Source: Opisthocomus hoazin (Eukaryota; Chordata; Aves; Opisthocomiformes; Opisthocomidae). Taken from it: 64,000 nucleotides of DNA. This document shows positions 10,601-22,647 of the stretch, in pieces. The position numbers and the translations under genes were made by a program. The stretch is from the NCBI RefSeq assembly GCF_030867145.1, contig NC_134426.1, positions 9,796,001-9,860,000 of the forward strand. The letters run 5' to 3'. The notes beneath the pieces are model-generated. The model was given only the letters and a program-made list of their open reading frames with translations, made no database searches and was not told the DNA's origin. Position 1 is the stretch's first letter, and every line of letters begins with the position of its first letter.

Positions 10601-11738
10601 TTTAGTCGTTGAAGGATCCACACAATTTTTTAAGCTATCAGCGGCCTTGCCCGTCTTTGGATTGTTTTCGACTGAAACACTCAGTTTTGTCACAGATTCT
10701 GCATATGTTGTGAGTATTGTTCAACGCATTGCAGATGCAATGATAAGAGAAGTCAATAACAAACAATTTTTTTTTCCTTGCTATTGGAATCAGAAAATCG
10801 TGTACGTGTATATTTTATAATGCATGTATAGTTACATACTACTCTGCTAAAACAAATAACTGAAGAAAAAGTTGTAGCAGGTCAATTGACAATGGCAGCA
10901 GTACTGCCACACAGTTTCAAGCAAGCCCGATTATCTCCTGACTTCTTTCATCAAAATGCTTCTTCCTTGCATAAACAATTTGCTTTACCCCAGGGGCAAG
11001 CCACAAAAAATGTTCATGCATGCCCTGACTGTCAATGTATTACACCCGTACCATCGTGTGCAGGAGTGAACCCTCGTGGTTTACGAGCTGATGAGTTGTG
11101 GCAAAGTGATGTTACACATATATCAACATTTGGTCGACTGCATTGTGTACATGTTAATGTGGATACTTTCTCAGGATTTCTGGTAGCCACGGCACACACG
11201 GGAGAAAAGGAACGTTTCACGGACAATTTCTGCTTTCCTACAGGACTGGAGTATACAACATGTTACAGGTATACAACATTCTCCTACTGCACAAGCCATT
11301 GTCAAAAGTGTCCACGGGACCCTCAAAGCTATGCTAAATAAACAAAAAAGGGGGAATCCTATAGGCAGTGTTACCCCACAGGAACAGTTAGACAAAGCAT
11401 TATATGTACTTAATTTTTAAAATCGTTCTGATGATCAATTATTTACAACAGCAGCTGACCGTCAATTCGGGATGGTCCCTCCATTTGTGGTTCGACCAAA
11501 AGTATGGTATAAAGAATTCGGGGAATCGCAATGGACAGGTCCTGTAGAACTAATAACGTGGGGAAGAGGGTATGCGTGTGTTCTTCTTTCAACAGGCCCT
11601 CGATGGTTACCGGCAAAATATGTGAAGCTATATCATGAGCTGAAAGAAAGTAACGCAGAATCCGATGCCAGAGGTGACCACACTCACTCTCAGGGAGCAA
11701 CCTCTGACGTGGAAGCAGAAGAGATCCACTCTGGATGA
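10600..11738 (+). pseudogene. RNase H / integrase remnant (copy A)
   Basis: An RNase H fragment with the TDSAYV motif lies near 10,690-10,710. From 10,886 follow the integrase zinc-finger part (an FH...H pair, then a CPDC pair), the first core Asp in a QSDVTH context, and after a frameshift the segment holding the third core acid, here Lys (AIVKSVH). From 11,472 the C-terminal domain with a TWGRGYACV-type motif is open to 11,738. Frameshifts and the acid loss make it non-functional. Confidence 0.75.
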
Positions 11739-12328
11739 TCCTATTACACAGGGAACACTGAAAAAATTACAGCAAACGCAAGTACTCTGATGACTGCAGT
11801 GGGTGCACCACCCACACCAATTAATACATTCCTTGCATATTTGGCAATTATCTCCCACAACAGCTTTTGTATAACGAAGCAATCTTGGAGGACACGGTAT
11901 ACACGATTTTAGAACTGCTTCTGCACAAGAGCAAATGTCAACTAGCAGACACCATGAGGAAAAGTATGAACCTTCACCTGAGGGCTCCCGACAGCTGCCC
12001 AGAGGTGCCAATATGCATGTACAAAAGACATTAATATATAAATTAAAAAAAAAAAAAGGGGGGGGGGAGAAATGGAGAATGATAAGTACTTTGCAGAAAT
12101 GTAATGATTATGTATGTTAACGTGGCATAAATATCTAATAGGAGTGTCTTTGCGGTACACACATTTGAGTAGAACTATTCCCTGTGAGTTCAGTACTGCA
12201 GTGGGGAATGCCTGCTTTCTAGGACTCCAACATTAAGTTTTAGAAAGTTAATTATTTTGCTGCTTTCTATTAATAGATTTTGGGTACCCAGGTAGGATGC
12301 TGCTCTTGAACTTCAATGGTCCGAGGGA

Positions 12329-13540
12329 TTGCAGGACCTCCAGCCGGCACCAAGGGATTCTCGGGGAGAACCTCTGATCACTGGACCAAAAAGTTCTGAG
12401 CACGAACCATTAATAAGGCGAAGGCATCCTTCCAGTATTGTTTCTTGTTGCTTAATTGTTAGTCCTAGTAAAAGCTTCACAGCATTGAGCTATGTCCCTG
12501 ACGAGAAGGGAAAGCGTACTTTCTAATCCAGAATTGAGAGTATTCTTCCTGAAACTGAAGCTTGGGAATTTCTCTGTTAAATGCTTCCTGAAACTGAGGC
12601 TTTGGAATTTGTCTGTTAAATGTTGAATATTATTGTAAGTCCTGTCTTTGCAATATTTGGATTTATGATGAAAACTTGGTGTGCCTGTGTGTGTGTATGT
12701 GATGGCGACCATGAACATGTGGTTTTATGTTACCGTGTTTGTATTTCTGTGATCTGATGGATTTATTTGGTTTCTGTGATCTAACGGATTTGTCTGGACT
12801 AAGTAACTGTTTTGTGTCTTTTGGTTTGGTAAGTTCTGCAGGTATTGACTATTTCTTGTTTTTGACTTCAGACTGTTGTATTTGGACTCTGATTTATCAA
12901 GACTCAGAAGCATTTGACGCAGCAGGGAATAGATGTGGTGATGTTTGCAGCTTTATGCTTTTCTGTACATTAATTTTAGCCTATATAGTTCATGAGTCAT
13001 AGTTCTAGATACATTGATCTTAACCTAGGTGATTAATATGGATAGCCAATACTAACTGTTACGGATGTTTGTATGTGTGATGAGTATACCTATAATCCAA
13101 GTACAAGTTTACTGAGCTCATACTATTGATACACCATTATTTCGACGCCTGACACAGTGGGATGCATCCCCTCCAATTGACAATAATGATATGTTGTGGT
13201 CAAGCGGTACTTTAGTCCCACCATCCACACAGGAAGAAAGTTGGATACAAGTAAATCCAGCAAGAAAATTGAATGCAAGTAAATCAATCTACACCCATAT
13301 GCTAGGTAACAGATTTACTATCAGTATGTATCATTCTCAAGTTAATTTGATCTTTCTTTATATCCAGCAAGTTATGGTATGCACTTCACATCTCTATGTC
13401 TTCAATTAGCATTTGTGTTCTTATATCTGTTAGTACTGTAGTTTGTGTGGGCCTCTGAAAAAGTGGTAGCAAGCTGAAAACCAAAAGTATGTCAGCTCTC
13501 ATCATCCTCAACAACCTCATCAACTATACCTGGCTTGCTC
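12329..13540 (+). pseudogene. Retroviral env-region remnant (copy A)
   Basis: Three short open frames (12,329-12,526, 12,727-13,002 and 13,191-13,409) lie between integrase and the polypurine tract, where env belongs. No transmembrane subunit motif is visible here. After 12,945 the sequence no longer matches copy B. Confidence 0.4.
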
Positions 13541-13541
13541 A

Positions 13542-13560
13542 AAAAACAAAAAGGGGGAAT
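13542..13560 (+). promoter_or_regulatory. Polypurine tract of provirus X
   Basis: A purine-rich AAAAAACAAAAAGGGGGAA run directly precedes the 3' LTR, the expected plus-strand priming site. Confidence 0.75.
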
Positions 13561-13928
13561 TGTGGAGTCCTGGCTGGACGTGAGGGGACATAGTTTGGTG
13601 CGGTTGAGCAACCCAGGCTTGGTTACGGAGACAGACCTTGAAAGTAGTGAACACGGAACACTGCTACAGAAGTAGAGTGGCGAACACGGAACACTGGAGC
13701 AGGGGGACTGCCACGTTGTTGCTTCCTGCCTTATCGTCGCTTCCGCATCGAGATGCAGCTCTGCACCAATCACAGCGAGTTGTAGCTATTTTGACTATAT
13801 ATGGTTAAGATAACTAACCAATCAGAGGCTGTAACTGCTTTGCTATATAAACCTTGTTTTGCTGACTAATAAAGGAGAACGATCAAACTCACATTGAGAT
13901 TTCATCGTTACTCCGGGTCCGTCTCCCA
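13561..13928 (+). mobile_element. 3' LTR of provirus X (copy A)
   Basis: It has the same length (368 bp) as the 5' LTR and about nine or ten substitutions. TATATAAA (near 13,843) and AATAAA are kept. The flank then runs into the intron before the CCDC30-like exon at 14,295, so the LTR promoter could drive that gene. Confidence 0.85.
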
Positions 13929-14294
13929 GCTTGGGCAGTTGGGGAGGCCAGCGTGAAGGCTTAGAAATAAGAAAACCAGCACAAACCAGCTGCGAGTGCC
14001 AAGACTGGGGCTTTGCAAAAGGAACTGTAACGGGGAGGAGAAGCTGGGCTGCTCCTGGCTCCTGTAAGCCCTTTAAGACTGCAGGACTAATAATCGTTCC
14101 CAAGAGATGCCCCACAAAGGTAGCTGCCTCGGGGTGGGGGGATGGATGGTGCAAACGCAGAGCGAGCACTTGTCCAGACAAACTCTTCCCTGCCAGGAGA
14201 AGTGCAGAGGTCAGCGTTTTGCTGGCTCAAGCCCAGAGTCCTCACTAGTTGTGAGTACTGGTTTGGTTTTAACTCGTGGCTTGTCTATGTTTAG

Positions 14295-14393
14295 ATCACA
14301 AGTTTAGAAATGGAGTTACTTGAAGCGCAGAAGAACAAACCTGAGAAGAGTGAGGAAGAAGAGGCATCGTCTGGAGCACAAGAGATGGAAGAG
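14295..14393 (+). CDS. CCDC30-like exon (first recognised)
   Basis: The acceptor is tctatgtttag|ATCACA and the donor is GAAGAG|gtaaga; 33 codons, phase 0 to 0. It contains a Met (SLEMELLEAQKNK) that could serve as a start in an LTR-driven transcript. Confidence 0.6.
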
Positions 14394-15055
14394 GTAAGAG
14401 GTTTTCCCTGGGAAACGAACTGTATTTTTTAGAAACGTATTAAATGAGCATCTCCCGTGTATGCTCTTTGTCACCGTCTTCTGAGAATTTCTGGCCCCTC
14501 GGCTCATGCAAGACCGACGGATGTCTCGGGAGGAGAGCAGCCAACGTGCCAACGCTATCTCCCCGATAACTCATCTCCCCGATAACTCATCTCTCCTGTG
14601 AGGTTGTCTTGCCTTCAGCCTTGTGGAGCCTGTTGACTTCCCAGTGAGGGTGAAGGGTTTACACATCAAAAGGGGCTTGACTCTTCTTTGGGGTTTAGTG
14701 AAACCTGGGCAGCGCGTCGGTGTGTTTACAAGGCTGTTTCCCAGCCGGTTTGGGACAGGCATTACTGCCCATTGGTCACTTGCCAGCCAGACGATTGGAT
14801 CTGCCGGTGTGTAAGCCAGGCAGAGCTTATCGCATGTGGGAGAGGACCTTCCCAGGGTATCTTGGGTCAGGGGGAGGCCCCAGGCCCGCAGAGATGTCAA
14901 GCCAGCCCTGGGTATAATGTGCAGGAATCCTGCTGGCAGCTTCTGAGAACTGTTTTTCCTATCCTTGCTCTCTAGGAGACACATTTTCTGCAATTTTTTT
15001 CTCTTTTGCTAGAGTAAATGATGCTGTAGAAGTGACTCAATTTTGCTTGTTGCAG

Positions 15056-15196
15056 ATGCTGGAAAGCTGTCAGGAGACGATAGAAAAGTTAGGAAGTCAG
15101 CTGGGAGAGCAGAGAGAACGGAGAAAGCAACTTGCATCTGAGCTTGAACTGTTAAGAGAAGACCTGAAGGCTGAGAAGAAGGCACTGGGCAGCCAG
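15056..15196 (+). CDS. CCDC30-like exon
   Basis: The acceptor is cttgttgcag|ATGCTG and the donor is AGCCAG|gtgggt; 47 codons of charged coiled coil, phase 0 to 0. Confidence 0.65.
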
Positions 15197-16983
15197 GTGG
15201 GTGTAGCTCCTGCAGTGGGTCTCCCGGCAGGAGGCAGCTGCCTTTGGATGACTCCATGAAACATCGCCAGCTGCCCTCCAAGTGCATTGCTTGACTCCTC
15301 TTGATGCACCTCTCCAGTCCAGCCAGTTTCAAAGCCTCTTTGGCCGATGGTTTTAAATCCATCTGCTTTAACAGAACTGTCTCTAACTCTGTAATATATT
15401 TTTCCTTTCAATGAATCTAATTACAAATCAGTAATTCAAAGTTTGTAGCCAAAGCCCCCTTCTCTAGAGGACAGAGTGGAAGGTTTCGAACTTGGGTATT
15501 TATTGCGGAGTTATTTGTGATCGTAAGGCTCATGATCATGAGCCTTCGCCTCTCCATGTCACAACATGGCAGGGCACTTGTAGATTTGAGCCAAGACCTC
15601 CCCGCAGAGCAGCACCACAGTTACCCGTTAGCAGCAACTGCTTTTCTGGGTTCAGTCAACTGGCTAATTCTGAATCCATTTAACACGGGTCCCCTTTCAT
15701 ATCAGTAGTACTCTTTCTTAAGCAGAACATGGCCTGACAAGAAGTGAGAACACCTGAGAGTCACAGAAATCTAGATGAACAGCTTGCTGGGATCTCAGTG
15801 CTGCTTTTTGTTATGTGCCCTGCAGACCTCCGTACGCTTTGCTTGAAGTAATTTAACTGCTAGGTAGACTTCTGGTGGGTTGATCTCTGCTGGGAGAGTT
15901 GCTGTTGCTCTTCCAGTTGGGCCACAGAGCACAGAGAGCGTGTGATGCCAGCAAAATTGCACAAGGGCTGAAAATTTAGGAGAGCTGCGGATCTGTGACC
16001 TGGATCAGGCAGACAAGGGGGACCCGAGGGAGACTGGCAAAGGCGGCGTTTACAGCTATTGCAAACCCCATTTTTTAGCACTCTGAGAGGCCTTAAATCA
16101 TATCACTTCCTTGATTGTAAGTAAAGAACAATGAAAGTCCTGAACTGTTTGCGCAGCTGCACATACAGGAGAGTCTTACTGGAGGAAGAGTGGCATCTAG
16201 AGGACAGGACTTCTGCAGTGCCACGAGACAACAAATTCACTTTGTGAAAGCTCAGGATGCAGACTAAGCCTTACCGAAGAACAGTTGAGGAAGGGGCTAG
16301 GCCAGTCCATGAATATAGATATGAAAAGGAACTGTCTGATTTGGGGGGTGCTGAGGAAAACGTGAAGAGTCCCTTTGCCTCCCAGTAGTTCCATCTACTC
16401 ATGGTCCAAGGACCTTTTAATCAAAGTCATACATCCCTGGAAGTTTGGTTGGAATTCAGCCACCGGTTAGCCGGTGGTTTTGCCTAAGGAGAGGACTATT
16501 TTTCCATCAAAGGGATCATCCAATGACCTTTTTGAGACTGGGTGGCTGTAACGGTCTTTCAAATAGAGAACTTTGCCTGTGTTTGGTGGGATTCCTGACT
16601 TCACAAATGGGTTCATTCCCTTTTGCCGGAGTAGCTGTATTGGGACGAATCATTTACCAAAGGAGTGCTGGAAGTTAGCCTGGCATAAAATCGTTGGGTT
16701 CTCATGGGTGATACCCATCTGTGGTCAAGATTTGAGGTTGTTCAATGTTGTGTTTATCAGGAGGTCCAACACATAGAATGGGTGAGTAAATTGGATACTA
16801 TTTTGTTCTTGTGCATTTTAATGATGTGCTATGAAGTGATGCTATACAAAGAGTTCTTTGCATTTGTTTGGAACTCTCTTCTTGTTTTTAAGAGGTTTAT
16901 GAACATTTGAGAGGAGAAAGCCTTTTCTGAGCTTGTAGTTAGAGGTGTATTACATCCGCTAACTCCTGTTGTTTCCTCACCAG

Positions 16984-17121
16984 GGGCTGCCTGACTCAAA
17001 ATCAGAGTTTACAAGCCATTGTAATGACTTCCCGAGCCTCCAAAGAACATCAGCGAGCAGGGATCTCATTAATGTATCCTATGAGAAGCTACAAAGAAAT
17101 AATGCTTTGTTAGATGCAGAG
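16984..17121 (+). CDS. CCDC30-like exon
   Basis: The acceptor is tttcctcaccag|GGGCTG and the donor is GCAGAG|gtgaga; 46 codons, phase 0 to 0, ending in a helical YEKLQRNNALLDAE. Confidence 0.65.
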
Positions 17122-17941
17122 GTGAGAAATGTAGAGAAATCCAGGTTGTTCTGGTGTCTGATGCAGACAGAAGCTGCTAGTGTGTGCTGCTCAAATGTAA
17201 ACAAATTCATCTTGGTGTAGATGAGAAGACCTGGAACTGAACTACTAGTACTAGCATACGCTCAGGAAGAACTATTGATTAAAAAGCTTTAGGAGTCAAA
17301 GTCATTGCTAGCATTAGTGGGATTAATAACATTTTTCTTTGAAGGATTTGGGTTCACCACTGCTTAGCAGGGGACATTGGACAAGGCAAATTGTGGTTCC
17401 AGTCCACTGTGGCATTTCCCGTGTCCTTATGCACTCCTCGTGCCTGCCTTTCTTGCCTCTTTTATTTTCTTGGCATCTTCTCTTCATGTCTCAGGTTCTG
17501 GGTCTGCCATTGCCTGGTATTAAGGCAGTAGGTGACATTGAAAGCGGAGAGCAGCCGTCCGCAGAAAGTTGTGGTGGGTTGCCTTGGATGGAGGATGATC
17601 TCTGTGCAAGACAGCTGAACACACGCTTTGTACTCTTTCCCAAGAATTGCTAGTTCGGTAAAGAAATGTGGCACGTGTTGTAAAGCCCTGAGTGCTACAG
17701 ATGGGCAACAGAAGGATGGAATCAAATACAGAAATGTGATTTGATGATAGTTTACACACAGCTACTTCCCATGCAGGAAAAAGGACTTGCACATCTCTCT
17801 TCAAGGGTGAAGAACTACCATAATTTAGCTACAGAATCACAAACCGTATCTTGATGGAGTCCCCAGATTGCCTTAAACTGCTCAAAAGATTTCTGTGAGA
17901 CCGAAGAAGATCAAAGTCGTGGTGTTTTCTGACCTTACAAG

Positions 17942-18098
17942 TCTCTGAACTCCTACAAGAAAGAGAACAGATTCACAAACTTGAGCAGAAACATGAAGGT
18001 CTATGTACAGATGAAAAGACGTATGAAGAACAGATGGCTAAAGTAGGATTTTTGGAAGAACAGATCAAAAACTTGAGGGATGAACAAGAGCTGCTCTG
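17942..18098 (+). pseudogene. CCDC30-like exon with shifted acceptor
   Basis: The conserved coiled-coil frame starts with the G at 17,941 (VSELLQEREQ...), but the only AG there is ttacaag, which uses that G and leaves the exon out of frame with its phase-0 neighbour. A single G-to-A change in an ancestral ttacag|G would explain it. The donor CTCTG|gtaaac, phase 2, fits the next exon. Confidence 0.55.
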
Positions 18099-19132
18099 GT
18101 AAACCTTAACAAAGTCTGTGGTACTTTCTGCTCCTTATCTTTGCTGACTAAGTTTTTAGTTGTTTTTTTTTTCTTTTTTAAATCCCTGTAGTGCTGCTTC
18201 TGGCAAAAATGGGCACAGTAGCTTTGCGTCTTCCTTGGTGTGTAAGCAGCTCTCTGTAGAGATTCTGGTGAACAAGCGTTTCCCTTAGTGACATCCTGAT
18301 CAGTCAGGTGTAAACCTTTTTTCCTCCCACTATTCCAGATTCTGTACGCCATAAGTGAGAGCTGTCCTTAGGGAGGAGGCCGCTTCTCTTGGAGCGAGGC
18401 AATATTTGGACTAGCATGGTCCTCAAGAGCTCCCGTCGTGGGCTTGGGCTCCTCGGGGCTAACTGCTGCCAGCATCCTGCTGTGGATTTTGGTTGTCCTT
18501 GCAGGGCAGGGGTCGGGGTTGTAAATAAAGCTCTTACAGGTTCCCTGACTCCCCTTTTCAGTAGATCAATAGAAATTTGGAGTTGGAGCATCCATGCTCA
18601 GGCTCTCATTAGTAAGTAAAAGCTTGGATTAAATCCGGTATAGTTACAGTCAGCTAAATTTACCTAGATAACTAGGTACTGAGGTAAAGTAAAACCGGGA
18701 TAAGACAGGTAGGTTAGCTTATAAGGACACAGAGTTTAGATTGAGGAAAGTTAGACAGCTCGATCGGGAGACCTGGGCCCGTACTTCCACCCAGCGAGGC
18801 GCTGTGCGAGCGCTTCTCTGCCGCTTGTGAGCGCAGAGCAGCTGACGTGGCCCCACGCGAGTGTTTCCTTAGCCAGCAGTTAGCCTGCACGTGAGTGACT
18901 GAGAGCTGACCCTTTGGATGCACGTGGTTTCGTGGGCCGGTGTCCAGGGCAGACTGACCCTTGCCCAGAACTGCTAGACCTGGGATTCATTTCCCTTTGG
19001 AGCCTCCCAAGACACTTGAGCGTTGCCTTGAGTGTTTCGCTGGACTTTCCTATCCCAAGTTTTTCCCCTTCAGAGGGTGTTTTCCCTTGGATGTGCATCG
19101 TTATCTCTCTCCTTTACTATTTCTACTTCAAG

Positions 19133-19379
19133 TTCTGAATTAGTAGAAAGCAACAAGAAGAGGGAGGAGCTAGAAAAGCATCTAAAAGAGAGCAACGAAG
19201 AAAAACTGTTGTTACTGGAAGAAATTGTCCAGCTAAAACAAGATCTTCTGACTACCCGGGAGCGGGGTGATGGCATGCTTGGAGAGACTTTGAGGACAAA
19301 CCGAGGCACGGTGCTCAGAGAAAACGGGTTACTCGTGTCGCAGAGCTCTGCAGGCAGTTCGGATGGGAGAGTTAAACAG
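19133..19379 (+). CDS. CCDC30-like exon
   Basis: The acceptor is atttctacttcaag|TTCTGAA and the donor is AAACAG|gtacgg; phase 2 to 0. The first half is a K/E-rich coiled coil; the second half is less helical. Confidence 0.65.
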
Positions 19380-20482
19380 GTACGGGCAGCTTTGCCATCT
19401 GCACCGTGCTCCTTTTCACCAGTTTGGTGGCAAAACCAAAGTAAAATGGACTGGAAGCCAGTTCTGTGCTGTTAGCGTGTAGGGGGGATGTGAGGCTGAC
19501 TGATTTCCTTGGGGAAAATGATTGGAAAATACGAGTGTTGTCATTTCCTCCCGTTATGTTTATGGACATAGTGGGAGCTTGGATAAACTGAAGGGCCCCC
19601 TTGGTGTGCATGAAAGAAAGAAGTTACGCAGTCTTTCAATGTTTTAAACCTTTTTGGAGCTCTTTCTCAACTCCTTTTAGCATCGTGAGGCACGGAGCTG
19701 GCTCGCTGTTCCCGCAGCGGTCTTGCTCTTGCTGTAGGCAGAAGGTGTTCCACTTCCCTGCTCCTCCTTGCCATTTTCTGCCCTTATGCTCGGTGTCTGA
19801 ACTCGTCCCACAACTGCTGCTCCGCAGCGGCAGCTTGCAAGCAGCTGGGGTTTGCTGTGCCCCATGCCCCTGTCTCAGTTACTGCTCTCCCATTGCTCTA
19901 CCAGGTGGCAGGCAACACCCGTAGTTATCACTACGTTTAGCTGTGTTTTAAATGCAATTTGTTCACCTTTCTTACTGTGTGATCTAAAAAAGAAAGGGAA
20001 GGGCAGCGAGCCCTGCCAAAAGGGGAAGGATTGAGGAAGGTACCCAGGATGGGGATTCTGAGGAGGAACAGGGATTCCATGGAAGAGTTTGTAAGAGAAG
20101 AGAGGACAGGGTGGCCTGCATAGGCAGGAGAGTGGAAGGGAGAGGATCAGAGTTGTGCCGATACCAAGGAACAGCAAATCTGTACAGTTACAGAACACCA
20201 AAGTAAAATACGAGGTATAGAGGGGCTGCTGAAGAGGATCCCAACAGAAGCAGGCGGGGAAAAGCCCCACAAAACCTAAATGATCTCGAGGACAAATGAC
20301 CTGGCCGGACTGCACAGTGCTGGATGAAGACTTGCCAGCTCGGGAATTTATCTGGGGATTTATCTTAGAAGGGAAGCTTGATCTTCAGTGGATTTCGTCT
20401 GGTCCCAAGAACAGAGGGTGAAGACGCAAAGCGGAAATGCAGATCAACAGATGGCCGAAAGTGATGCTGGGAAGAAAGGTTT

Positions 20483-20575
20483 TCATACGCCAGATGTGGG
20501 AAGCTCCCGATTTGTAGCTTTGAGCTGCAGAGATTTTTGGGACTCCACCTCCAGCTGCGTGGAGAGTTCACACAC
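20483..20575 (-). pseudogene. Inverted ANKRD26-like exon relic inside the CCDC30-like intron
   Basis: On the - strand, tgcatccag|GTGTGTGAACTC continues as [17 protein letters not shown], closely matching the + strand exon at 33,613 ([17 protein letters not shown]), including the intronic bases before the acceptor. The frame stops at 20,483. A possible neighbouring exon of the same inverted gene lies at about 20,870-20,950. Confidence 0.7.
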
Positions 20576-21124
20576 CTGGATGCAGGGAAAAAGCAACCTG
20601 CCTTAAGCAGAGGGGTCTAAAATCTCTGTGAAGCTCCATCAGATGCAGGGATCGAGATCATACGGAGCTCAGTTATCTTCCAAAAGCCACCATAGGCCGT
20701 TGGTGACCCTTTCATGGTGCCCAGGCTGCGGTCACATTGTACCAGCGTGTCTGTCCCCGTAGCGCTGCCAGGACTTGCTTTGCTTATCTGCCTCAGTGAG
20801 ACTCTGGGCCAAGAGTGAAGAGCAGCCTGGGTGGTGTGGCTTTTGTTTGACAGGTAAGTTTTAACAGGGATTTGTTCCCTCCTCCAGGTTTTTGCATCTT
20901 CTCCCTCAACTGCAAGAGTTGTATCAGCTTCTCGGAGGGGATGGACAGGGTAGGGAGCAGGACGTAGTATGGGGGCAGAGGAAATGCTTGCCTGGCTTTA
21001 CCCATCTTCCTCCTTAAATGCCCTTAAATGCCACTGGCATACCTCTGCCTTTCTTAACGGCCAGTCTTTATCTTTCCTTGCAGTTGATTTCCAGGTAACC
21101 TGTGTCGTTTCGCTGTTCCTGCAG

Positions 21125-21298
21125 AGTCTGTCCGACGAGAGATTCCGGCAGCAGGAGGAAAAGATGCAGCAACTGTGGCAGGACTTGCGTCGCGTTCAGA
21201 ACTTGTGCAGCTCAGCCGAGAGGGAGCTGAGATACGAAAGGGAGAAGAACGTCGACTTACAAAAGCAAAACCTGTTGCTCCAGCAGGAGTGCACCAAG
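21125..21298 (+). CDS. CCDC30-like exon
   Basis: The acceptor is ctgttcctgcag|AGTCTG and the donor is ACCAAG|gtagga; 58 codons, phase 0 to 0. It carries a QNLCSSAEREL-type stretch typical of the family as I recall it. Confidence 0.7.
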
Positions 21299-21605
21299 GT
21301 AGGAAGAGAGCAGGGAGAACTGTTTGAGGAGAGCATCGCATCGTTTTACAGGCTGTGGGAGGTCTGAGGTGCCGATCAACAGGCTGGGCTTCGTTTGCAT
21401 TTGTCCGTGCAGTACCTGGGGCTCTCAAGCATGCTGTGTCTCAGCTCCACAGAAATTGCACCGCCTCCAAATAAAACGTGCTGCTCCCTGTAGTTCTCTA
21501 TTCTTCGCCGCTCAGTAATCCTGTTGCCCCTTTCCCGATCAAGGTATTTCAGGTGATACATATTAAAGTGCAAATTTAATTTTTTTTTCCTCTTTTGAAA
21601 CCCAG

Positions 21606-21848
21606 GTCAAAGCTGAGCTGAAGCAAGCCCAGGCAAAACTCTCGGACACAACTGAAACGTGCTCCTCTCTCTCAGCACAGTGGGAAAAAAGCCAGCAGAA
21701 GGTCAAAGAACTCGAACAAGAGCTCCTAAAGTGCTCCCAGGCCGATGAAGTGCAGAGCGGTCTGCAAGAGAAACTTGCACAGGAGAAATCCAAAGCATGC
21801 GAAGCACAAAAAAAGGCAACTCGTCAGTGTGACCTACGCTAACGGGAG
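21606..21848 (+). pseudogene. CCDC30-like exon with in-frame stop
   Basis: The acceptor is gaaacccag|GTCAAA and the donor is CGGGAG|gtatgt; 81 codons, phase 0 to 0. TAA at 21,840-21,842 is codon 79, three codons before the strong donor. An alternative donor (ACTC|gtcagt) would avoid the stop but break the phase. Confidence 0.65.
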
Positions 21849-22489
21849 GTATGTTTTTCAGCAGTTTTGTGCAGCTGTAGTTCAGAAAGAAGAAGCACTA
21901 GCAGCTCATGGGTCGGTTCCCTGAAGTCCGTGTTGCTAGTCCTTTTTGAGATCACGTGGCTAAATATTTCAGGAAAAACATCTGTTATTAGTGGGAGTAT
22001 AATGAAGACAATTAGAAGCCAAATCTAGTGGCTCAGACTCCTCTCTCTAAAGCTCAGTATCTCTCAACATAGAGGCAGCAGGGCTGGCAGACACCGGGAG
22101 CCTGGATCATGTTCTTGCCGAGGAGATTTGCTGTTGTTTGCTATCTGGTAAATCGCAAAAGCTTGTGTTTTCCACGGCATCGATTCTGCCACGTTCCTGC
22201 TCTGGTCGTTGGATTCGATTTTGAAGTGTGCGGGATCAAATTAGGTGTAAAAAGGATTGTTGCTGATTCATGACATAGTATCTGATCCAAAATCTGGTAG
22301 CGGTTGGAAATGTTTTACTTTGCATGTCTTTGTGTCAAAGTCCATTAAGAAGTACTTCTGAGTAGGGGTGAGCAAATCTTTCATTCCCACGACTCAGATA
22401 CTGAGGGATCAAAGGGAGTTCAATCCCTTGCATTCAGATACCATCCTGTAAATTCAAAAAGTTTAATCTGTGTCCAGTTTTAATCCAAG

Positions 22490-22647
22490 ATTTCAAAACT
22501 CCAGCAAAAGCTAAAAGATTCCCAACACCAACTCCTGCTGGTAGAGGCCAGTGTTTCAGACAAGAAGCTCCTGGAGGAGGAATTGAAGGAGGCCCGGGAC
22601 AATGAAGCTCATGTGCAGCAAGAACTTCACAAGGAACAGCTGAAAAG
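22490..22647 (+). CDS. CCDC30-like exon
   Basis: The acceptor is ttttaatccaag|ATTTCA and the donor is CTGAAAAG|gtacac; phase 0 to 2. It encodes SKLQQKLKDSQHQL and a following EELKEA-type helix. Confidence 0.65.

Larger units (their letters stand above)
1..12945. repeat. Segmental duplication, copy A (left end outside window)
   Basis: This block matches 34,387-46,878 nearly base for base. The offset is 34,386 at the start, 34,546 after the motif array, 34,550 at the 5' LTR and 33,978 in the integrase region. The offset changes come from array expansion in B and a roughly 550-bp loss in B's gag region. Divergence by eye is a few percent. Because base 1 lies inside an exon, the copy must extend to the left of the window. 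Identity ends at 12,945, inside the proviral env region. Confidence 0.95.
7329..13928 (+). mobile_element. Class II (betaretrovirus-like) provirus X, copy A, defective
   Basis: Two 368-bp LTRs flank a decayed interior: PBS, matrix-like gag and a Pro-rich gag stretch, remnants near the pro/pol region, an RNase H fragment, integrase, env remnants and a polypurine tract. Most of the RT palm is missing and frames are broken by shifts and stops, so it cannot encode working products. Class II assignment rests on the integrase C-terminal TWGRGYACV-type motif and the integrase core style. The provirus lies in the same orientation as the host gene. Copy B shares the insertion site, so integration predates the duplication. 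The two LTRs differ at roughly nine or ten positions by eye. Confidence 0.85.

Noticed and set aside
7324-13933. Target-site duplication gcgtg / gcttg around provirus X
   Set aside because: Only 4 of 5 bases match and the true 3' LTR end is uncertain (the 5' LTR may extend 8 bases further), so it is not called.
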